Shown piece after piece: positions 33,411 through 38,763 of a stretch of 38,763 nt of DNA. Made by a program: the position numbers and the translations under genes. Within the stretch, counting starts at the first letter, position 1. Every line of letters begins with the position of its first letter. The notes beneath the pieces were generated by a model that saw nothing but the letters and a program-made list of their open reading frames with translations, searched no databases and was not told the origin of the DNA. The stretch comes from Thalassotalea sp. 1_MG-2023. GTDB lineage: Bacteria > Pseudomonadota > Gammaproteobacteria > Enterobacterales > Alteromonadaceae. Location: the NCBI RefSeq assembly GCF_030546745.1, contig NZ_JAUOPD010000030.1, positions 1 to 38,763 of the forward strand, in the 5' to 3' direction.

Positions 33411-33681
33411 TAGGGTCTGTTAATTTTTCAGTTTATAGCTCTGTTGCTTTTGATAAAGTTGGCAGTCGAGGCACTTAATGTAATGTTTAGTTGTTCCAAA
33501 TGCACATTAAGTAACAAAGAGTGGCACTTTTTCAAGGCAACCCAAAGGGCTATGACTATTTTTCAACCTATAACATCGTTAAAAGTGGTTAAAGTAGAAT
33601 AGCTACTTAGCACAACTTTCACCTTGTTATCTTAAAAAATAATCTATAGCAGAGGCTAAAATGAAAGATCAACAGACCCTA
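33411..33681. mobile_element. 271-bp miniature inverted-repeat element (MITE-like)
   Basis: The left end TAGGGTCTGTTAATTTTTCA and the reverse complement of the right end TAGGGTCTGTTGATCTTTCA match at 18 of 20 positions. Both ends begin at a TA, consistent with a TA target duplication. There is no open frame of useful length. The ends belong to the same family as those at 17151-17216 and 38668. It sits nine bases after the AGCS stop and before the hairpin at 33711. Confidence 0.7.
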
Positions 33682-33710
33682 GTCTAAAATTAGTAAGAAA
33701 ATTTAAAATA

Positions 33711-33737
33711 AAAAACGCCTTTCGGGGCGTTTTTTTG
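33711..33737 (+). terminator. Rho-independent terminator between AGCS symporter and zinc-ribbon genes
   Basis: AAAAACGCC and GGCGTTTTT pair around a six-base loop, followed by more T. It lies 309 bases after the AGCS stop because of the intervening inverted-repeat element, and 35 bases before the next gene. Confidence 0.85.
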
Positions 33738-33771
33738 TAGAATAACGTAGATTAAATAAAGGGAGCGGAAA

Positions 33772-34101
33772 ATGGCTGTAATCAACTGCCCACAGTGTAA
33801 TAAAAAAATTTCTGATAAGGCTAAAGTGTGTCCTCATTGTGAACTCACTTTTGAAGACTTTGATCAAGAAAAATTTTCAAGTATGAAAAAGATTAATTTT
33901 ATTAAAAAATCTCAACGCATAATGACATACTCGTTCATTGCAATGTTATTATTTTGTGGTGGTTTTTTATATTATTACTCGCAAAATGTTCAACTGGGTA
34001 CTACTGAGTTTTACCTCTCTGTTGGTGCTGTTGTTATCGGTTTTTTTATGTACATTGCAACGCGTATACAACTAATTTTATTAAAAAGAAGAAGAAAATA
34101 A
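33772..34101 (+). CDS. Zinc-ribbon membrane protein
   Basis: The 109-residue protein begins with a zinc ribbon whose four ligands lie in CPQC (residues 6-9) and CPHC (residues 20-23). Two membrane helices follow, near residues 47-67 and 78-98, and the C-terminus is basic (KRRRK). The function is unknown; such domains often bind nucleic acid or proteins. A strong ribosome-binding site (GGGAGCGG) precedes the ATG. The YeaC gene starts two bases after its stop, so they are one operon. Confidence 0.8.
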   Translation: MAVINCPQCNKKISDKAKVCPHCELTFEDFDQEKFSSMKKINFIKKSQRIMTYSFIAMLLFCGGFLYYYSQNVQLGTTEFYLSVGAVVIGFFMYIATRIQLILLKRRRK

Positions 34102-34103
34102 CC

Positions 34104-34415
34104 ATGGATATTTTGACGGCTGTTGAAAGCATGCCTCTTGAAATGTACGAACGTCTCAGATACGCCGCAGAAACGGGAAAGTGGCCTGAAGGTAACCTTG
34201 TAGACGATGCTCAACGAGAATCGGCATTACAACTTTCAATGGCATATCAAGCAAAACATCTTAATTCTGATGAAATGTTATCTGTTGGCGCCGATGGCCA
34301 AATTGTCAATAAAACAAAGCGCCAACTAAAAGAAGCGTTTACTGGTCAATCACCACAAGAAATTAAATCTTGTGATAAAGGCGAATTAGAAATTGCTAGG
34401 TTTAAAGCACAATGA
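34104..34415 (+). CDS. yeaC: YeaC family (DUF1315) protein
   Basis: The 103-residue protein resembles E. coli YeaC: YERLRYAAETGKWPEGNLVDD near residues 15-35, ALQLSMAYQAKHLN, and GQIVNKTKRQLKEAF. The family is conserved in gammaproteobacteria without a known function. The protein is soluble and small. It starts two bases after the zinc-ribbon gene and its stop overlaps the DUF349 gene by four bases (ATGA). This pairing suggests the two proteins are made in a fixed ratio or act together. Confidence 0.88.
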   Translation: MDILTAVESMPLEMYERLRYAAETGKWPEGNLVDDAQRESALQLSMAYQAKHLNSDEMLSVGADGQIVNKTKRQLKEAFTGQSPQEIKSCDKGELEIARFKAQ

Positions 34416-37213
34416 TATTTGATCGGTTTTTCAAAGCTAATTGGCAACATAAAAATGCTAATGTTCGTATTCAAGCAATAGAAAATGAATTAAGTGTTGA
34501 TAATGACACTGAGAATGGCATCTTAAAGACACTTATTGAACGAGATCCAAGTGATCTAGTAAGACGAAGCGCGTTACTTAAATTTGATAATATATTTATT
34601 TATCTTAGCGCTTCTCATGATAATGATATGGCCTCAATACGTAAGTTTTCTCAAGCACAACTTGAGAAACAATTGATGGGCACGTCTTCAAGCGCGTTAT
34701 CTATCGAACGTAAACATCAACTTATTAATGATGTTCGTATTAATAAAAGCATATTGGAGCATTGGTTAAAAACAGAATCTGAACCTGAGATTATTAATGC
34801 ACTTTTTAAGCGTATTGATAAGCCACAATTACTTATTTCTGTGTTTAAATATCATCAACAACCTGAAATACAACAAGCGTTACTTGCTGATGAATTAACT
34901 ATCGAACAACTAGAAAAACTGGTTAAATACTCTTGTAACGATGATATTGAGCAACAAATTGCTTCACGTATAACAATACTAAAAGCTCAGCAAGAACTCC
35001 CCAATAAACTTGAAAAGTCTTGTCAGTTGTTATTATCAAAATATTTAGCCCTTAAAGACGAAAAAGAATATCAACAGCTTCTTGATAAGCAACATGACTA
35101 CGATGGTCAGTGGTTAACTTTAAGAGCACAGTTTGATTGCTTACCTTCAGCTAAACAAGAAGTATTAGTTGCTAAATATCAAGAAATTAGCCAACAAGTG
35201 GTACATGCGCAACGTGCGAATGCAGAAGCATTTGAACAGCAGAAAATAATCAAGCAACAAGAGTTACAACGCATTACACAGCAAAAAGCGTTTTCTCAAG
35301 CGATTCAAACACTAAAAGGTCAACTTCACGATGTCATTTTAAATGAGAACACCGAGCAAGTTGAAGAAATTACACAGCAAACAGCGCAATTAATTACTGA
35401 GCTAAAAAGCAGTCAACTCTCTAATGAACAACAAAAAACCTTACAACAAGATTTACAGTTGATCAGCCAAAGGTTGGAAAGAATTTCAGACATTATTGAA
35501 GCCAATGCACAAGCAACACAGTTAATCGCATCATTCTCACAAAAAGCAGTACCTGAATCTATTATGCAATACGATGCGCTTGTGCCTCAGTATTATGATT
35601 GGTTAGCTAACTGGAAAAAATGTTATCAACAGGCATCAGATTATTTACCTGATTATGTTACAGAAGCCTATCAAGAAATTAATACTAAATGGCAACAAGC
35701 AATTGCGCCTTTTAAAAAACAGCGGGAGTCTGACTTTCGACACACACAACGAAAGTTAAATGATACAAAGCACTTGATCCACACGGGTAAATACAATGCA
35801 GCTTTTGGCGTTTTTAAAGGCGCTAAAACGATGTTTGAAAAATTGCAGGATAATCAAAAAGCACGTTTATCAAAATTATACCTAGCTGTAGAAGAACAAT
35901 TAGCCGAACTAAATGATTGGGAACATTACGTTTCAACCCCAAAAAAGCAAGCGCTATTATTAGAGGTTGAACAACTGGCAAAACAACCTTTAGATAACCC
36001 CAAAGCACAAGCTGATAAAGTAAAAATGTTTCGTCAACAATGGAATAGTTTAGGGCATGCGGAAGACACGTTAGAGCAAGCATTAAATACTGAATTTAAT
36101 GAATATTGTGAGCTTGCATTCGCGCCGTGTCGTGCATATTTTGCAGAGCAAGAAGCGATACGAGAAAGAAACTACGCTGCGCGACTAAACCTAATAGAAC
36201 AAGCCAAGCAATTAGTAAATGCAACAGATTTAACCGCTGAAATTGATAAAACCGTTGCGAACTCATTACGCACGTTAATGCAAAAATGGCGTCAAGCTGG
36301 AGAAATTGAACGAGCCAAATATAAGCAATTAAATGGCGAATTTAACCGCATAATTTCGCCATTAAATAAAGCACTAAATACCCAATATCAGAACAATGAA
36401 CATACCAAGCTAGCATTGATTGCTAAAGCCAAAGAGTTGCAAAACTTAACGGATATAAATCAAGCTGCCAATGAAGCAAAGTCATTACAGAGTTCATGGA
36501 AAAAAATAGGCTTTAGTGGTCACGATGCTGAAAATAAATTATGGCAACAGTTTAGACAAGTGAACGATGAGATATTTTCACGAAAATCTGCCGACAATGC
36601 CCAAGCAGAAGAACAAGCTAAACAACAAGTTGATCAGATTAAAGCGCAAGTTGCGGGTATCGTTCAAAGCAGTAACCACGATATAGCATCGATTACCGAC
36701 AGCATACAGCAACTTTCATTGTTGGCTGAAGAATCAACGCAACAAAATATCGCTAAAAAAGTAAGTAGCTCAATTGAAAGGGCTATTGATAATTTAACGC
36801 AACAACTTGAAAAATTTAAAGAACATCAGCAACAAGAACAATGGCAAGTAATTTTCGATTTACTGACCGCTATTGCAAAAGATGAAGAAACTTCTAACGA
36901 TACTTTAGATACACTAACAAATAGTTGGAAAAAGAAAATAGCAACTTGTGTTACAGCAACTGAGCGTAACAATGATCAACGTTTAGAAAAAACGTTTGCC
37001 ATTGAAGTGCTTGCTGATCTCGATTCAGCAAAAGCTGATGCTAGTCAAAGATTACAAACACAAGTCGCGCTTATGCAAAGTCAAATGACATTAAAGAATA
37101 AAGCAGACATTGAGTTGTTATTTAGCCAATGGTTGTCACTTGGAAAACTAACAGCAGAAGATGTTCCATTGTTAACTCGTATTAAGCCAGCTTTTCTTAA
37201 TAGCGGGACATGA
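34412..37213 (+). CDS. DUF349 repeat protein
   Basis: The 933-residue protein is highly helical and Gln/Glu/Lys-rich. DUF349 repeats are marked by a conserved Trp in WNSLGH (W544), WRQAGEIE (W626) and WKKIGFSG (W696), each followed by a helix such as FNEYCELAFAPCRAYF. The N-terminal ~200 residues look like HEAT-type helical pairs and the C-terminus like coiled coil. DUF349 proteins are widespread but of unknown role. It has no signal peptide or membrane helix, so it is cytoplasmic. It overlaps yeaC by four bases. No clear terminator follows. Confidence 0.9.
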   Translation: MIFDRFFKANWQHKNANVRIQAIENELSVDNDTENGILKTLIERDPSDLVRRSALLKFDNIFIYLSASHDNDMASIRKFSQAQLEKQLMGTSSSALSIERKHQLINDVRINKSILEHWLKTESEPEIINALFKRIDKPQLLISVFKYHQQPEIQQALLADELTIEQLEKLVKYSCNDDIEQQIASRITILKAQQELPNKLEKSCQLLLSKYLALKDEKEYQQLLDKQHDYDGQWLTLRAQFDCLPSAKQEVLVAKYQEISQQVVHAQRANAEAFEQQKIIKQQELQRITQQKAFSQAIQTLKGQLHDVILNENTEQVEEITQQTAQLITELKSSQLSNEQQKTLQQDLQLISQRLERISDIIEANAQATQLIASFSQKAVPESIMQYDALVPQYYDWLANWKKCYQQASDYLPDYVTEAYQEINTKWQQAIAPFKKQRESDFRHTQRKLNDTKHLIHTGKYNAAFGVFKGAKTMFEKLQDNQKARLSKLYLAVEEQLAELNDWEHYVSTPKKQALLLEVEQLAKQPLDNPKAQADKVKMFRQQWNSLGHAEDTLEQALNTEFNEYCELAFAPCRAYFAEQEAIRERNYAARLNLIEQAKQLVNATDLTAEIDKTVANSLRTLMQKWRQAGEIERAKYKQLNGEFNRIISPLNKALNTQYQNNEHTKLALIAKAKELQNLTDINQAANEAKSLQSSWKKIGFSGHDAENKLWQQFRQVNDEIFSRKSADNAQAEEQAKQQVDQIKAQVAGIVQSSNHDIASITDSIQQLSLLAEESTQQNIAKKVSSSIERAIDNLTQQLEKFKEHQQQEQWQVIFDLLTAIAKDEETSNDTLDTLTNSWKKKIATCVTATERNNDQRLEKTFAIEVLADLDSAKADASQRLQTQVALMQSQMTLKNKADIELLFSQWLSLGKLTAEDVPLLTRIKPAFLNSGT

Positions 37214-37552
37214 TGCACTGATTAGGGAAGGTGAATTTTGCTGTTCACTTTCAGCATCTTATTTGGTATTTGTACAAAGCTTAACTTATTTAGGGGTTGT
37301 TTCCCTTATAAAAGTGAAAACGCTGTATAAATACCAAATAGCCGTTTTTCTTCGGATACGGTTAAATGTGATTGATTTATTGTTCTAGCTCTTTTATCCA
37401 GAGACACTGAACATCAATCGCTTTAACTCAATTAAATTACCTTTTATTCGTACAAAATTCCTACCCGAAAGTTCCTCACACTAGATAGTATGCATTCCCA
37501 TTGAATTCTTTTTTTCCTGCTATAGTTAAAAAGAGTGTAAAGGGGAGACAGC
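37214..37552. repeat. 339-base non-coding region with a degenerate inverted repeat
   Basis: ATTTGGTATTTGTACAAAGC (37261-37280) faces GCTGTATAAATACCAAAT (37322-37339), an imperfect inverted repeat separated by 41 bases. The same word, TTTGGTATTTATACAAGGC, occurs at about 38709-38727 inside the element that runs off the window end, so this looks like a decayed member of that family. From 37340 to the ribosome-binding site AAAGGGGAG near 37540 the sequence is AT-rich with no gene that I can support. Confidence 0.5.
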
Positions 37553-38632
37553 ATGAAATTGTTTTTACTTTTTTTCATCGGGCTGATTCATTTTAATTGT
37601 ATTGCTATCAATGTTACTTTCGTAAACCCTTCAGTGCCTGGCACACCATTTTGGGATAGGGTTACGGCAGTAGCAAAAGCTGCCGCTGAAGACCTGTCTA
37701 TCAACCTAACCATTGTTTACGGTAAAGATAACCGTATCTATAACTTTAAAGCAATCGAACAAGTGATAGCGGCAGATAACAAGCCCGATTATCTCATTTT
37801 TATGCCTTATGATGGCAATGCTGTTAATACGTTTGAACGCCTCGAGCAGGCTAAAATTCCATTTGTCACCATCGAACGAACGTTAAAAAAATATGAACAA
37901 ACAATGATCGGCTTTCCTCAAGAAAAGTTTACATATTGGCTTGGAGAAGTCTTTCATGACAATGTTTTTGCAGGCAAGTTACTCGCTACTGAACTGATAA
38001 AACAAGCAAAAAAACAGCAGTCAAACAAAAATATTGTGGCGATAGGTTTAGCAGGAAGTTTCAGTGGAGAGTCAAATGAACGCACACAAGGGTTAGAATT
38101 AGCAGTTGAAGAAACTAACGGAGTTTCTTTAGTGCAAGTTGTACCTGCAATTTGGAGTAGGGAACGAAGTAGAAATATTATCTTTCAACTCAACGCTAGG
38201 TTTGGTCATATAGATATCGCATGGGCTGCTTCTGATGGTATGGCATTAGGCATTTTAGATTCAATTGATAGTGGTTATAAGGGGTTAAACGCTAACATGA
38301 TTATTGGTGGGGTTGACTGGACAGAAGAAGGCTTGAAAGAAATTGAAAATGGACGTATCGCGGCGAGTGTTGGAGGTCATTTCATGCAAACAGCCTGGGC
38401 GCTTATAAAGCTTTATGATCACCACCATGGTAAATCTTTTTTTAAACCAGGCGATCTCGGCAAAACCTACGATCTTGAAGCCATAACGCGTGATAATATT
38501 GAACAATACAAAGTATTAACTCAAAAGGTAGATTGGCAGCAGATAGACTTTTCCACCTTTTCGTTAATAAATAATGAAAAAACAAGTTATGACTTTTCTT
38601 TTCACCAAATTTTGTCTTCATTGCACCGTTAA
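37553..38632 (+). CDS. Periplasmic sugar-binding-type (Peripla_BP_4) protein
   Basis: The 359-residue protein has a signal peptide (about residues 1-18, ending CIA). A two-lobed type I periplasmic-binding fold follows: VTFVNPSVPGTPFWDRVTAVAKAAAEDL at the start, DYLIFMPYDGNAV, then the second lobe with GLAGSFSGESNERTQGLELA and IDIAWAASDGMALGILDSI. Relatives bind sugars for ABC import or present them to membrane sensors. No permease or ATPase follows before the window end, so it may be an orphan or feed a sensor protein beyond it. The start has a strong ribosome-binding site (AAAGGGGAG). Confidence 0.88.
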   Translation: MKLFLLFFIGLIHFNCIAINVTFVNPSVPGTPFWDRVTAVAKAAAEDLSINLTIVYGKDNRIYNFKAIEQVIAADNKPDYLIFMPYDGNAVNTFERLEQAKIPFVTIERTLKKYEQTMIGFPQEKFTYWLGEVFHDNVFAGKLLATELIKQAKKQQSNKNIVAIGLAGSFSGESNERTQGLELAVEETNGVSLVQVVPAIWSRERSRNIIFQLNARFGHIDIAWAASDGMALGILDSIDSGYKGLNANMIIGGVDWTEEGLKEIENGRIAASVGGHFMQTAWALIKLYDHHHGKSFFKPGDLGKTYDLEAITRDNIEQYKVLTQKVDWQQIDFSTFSLINNEKTSYDFSFHQILSSLHR

Positions 38633-38667
38633 TTTTATCTATTAAGTTAGTTAAAATTTCATTTAAC

Positions 38668-38763
38668 TAGAGCGTGTTGATCTTTTAAGTTTGTTTTTGC
38701 AGCAATTTGTTTGGTATTTATACAAGGCAGAGCTTGTGCCGTGTAGTTATTCTACTCAAATCA
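38668..38763. mobile_element. Left end of an inverted-repeat element, cut by the window edge
   Basis: TAGAGCGTGTTGATCTTT resembles the inverted repeats of the element at 33411-33681 (16 of 20 positions with its right end) and begins at a TA. The interior includes GCAGCAATTTG and TTTGGTATTTATACAAGGC, the latter shared with 37261-37280. The other end is outside the window. An 8-bp hairpin (TAGTTAAA / TTTAACTA, 38648-38669) abuts its left edge. Confidence 0.5.

Noticed and set aside
37501-37526. TTGAAT and TATAGT as a promoter for the sugar-binding gene
   Set aside because: The spacer is only 14 bases, too short for a usual sigma-70 promoter.

Overview
The window is AT-rich gammaproteobacterial chromosome, most likely from a marine Alteromonadales bacterium (Colwelliaceae such as Colwellia or Thalassotalea, by inference). 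The grounds are the conserved block ald / lrp-ftsK-lolA-rarA-crcB-serS, a close homologue of E. coli Lrp, a YeaC (DUF1315)-DUF349 pair, and a PEP-CTERM protein. Nearly all of it is chromosomal genes in short operons. I see no prophage, plasmid, integrase, transposase or CRISPR array.

Layout. 1-600: the 3' part of a tRNA-Ser(UGA), then four tandem ~122-bp copies of the tRNA 3' end, each preceded by a copy of the tRNA's own terminator. 807-4456: small membrane proteins (YdjM-like, DoxX-like, two four-helix proteins), a DUF393 thiol-disulfide protein and a 2H phosphoesterase. 4706-10639: a class I amidotransferase overlapping a VTT (DedA-like) protein, then an AsmA-like DUF748 protein, the outer-membrane lipoprotein MlaA and an RND/MMPL exporter. 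The last four look like an envelope lipid-handling locus. 10869-11393: a PEP-CTERM protein behind a sigma-54 type promoter. 11829-13945: GNAT, HPP-family membrane protein, YdcF-like DUF218 protein and a small unknown.

13990-17032: a divergent stress-type unit. A TetR repressor faces an operon of AhpD-like, YghU-like and FrnE/DsbA-like thiol enzymes. Matching palindromes sit on both promoters. 17247-21996: a small lipoprotein, a leftward SDR-DUF2141-VTT operon, and a divergent Crp/Fnr-type regulator followed by a secreted protein, a DUF6058-like protein and a GNAT enzyme.

22065-30071: the core block. Alanine dehydrogenase is divergent from Lrp, then come FtsK, LolA, RarA, CrcB and SerS with tight or overlapping junctions. 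30208-33402: a thioredoxin-like protein, an M14 cytosolic carboxypeptidase and an AGCS alanine/glycine symporter. 33772-37213: zinc-ribbon membrane protein, YeaC and a long DUF349 protein. 37553-38632: an orphan periplasmic sugar-binding-type protein.

Small non-coding mobile-type elements with related TA-flanked ends (consensus near TAGRGNCTGTTGAWC) lie at 17151-17216, 33411-33681 and 38668-end. A degenerate relative of the last one's interior lies at 37261-37339. A GGGGTCAGGTACA-type palindrome forms the apparent terminator of serS. All functions are read from motifs by eye; no database search was run.
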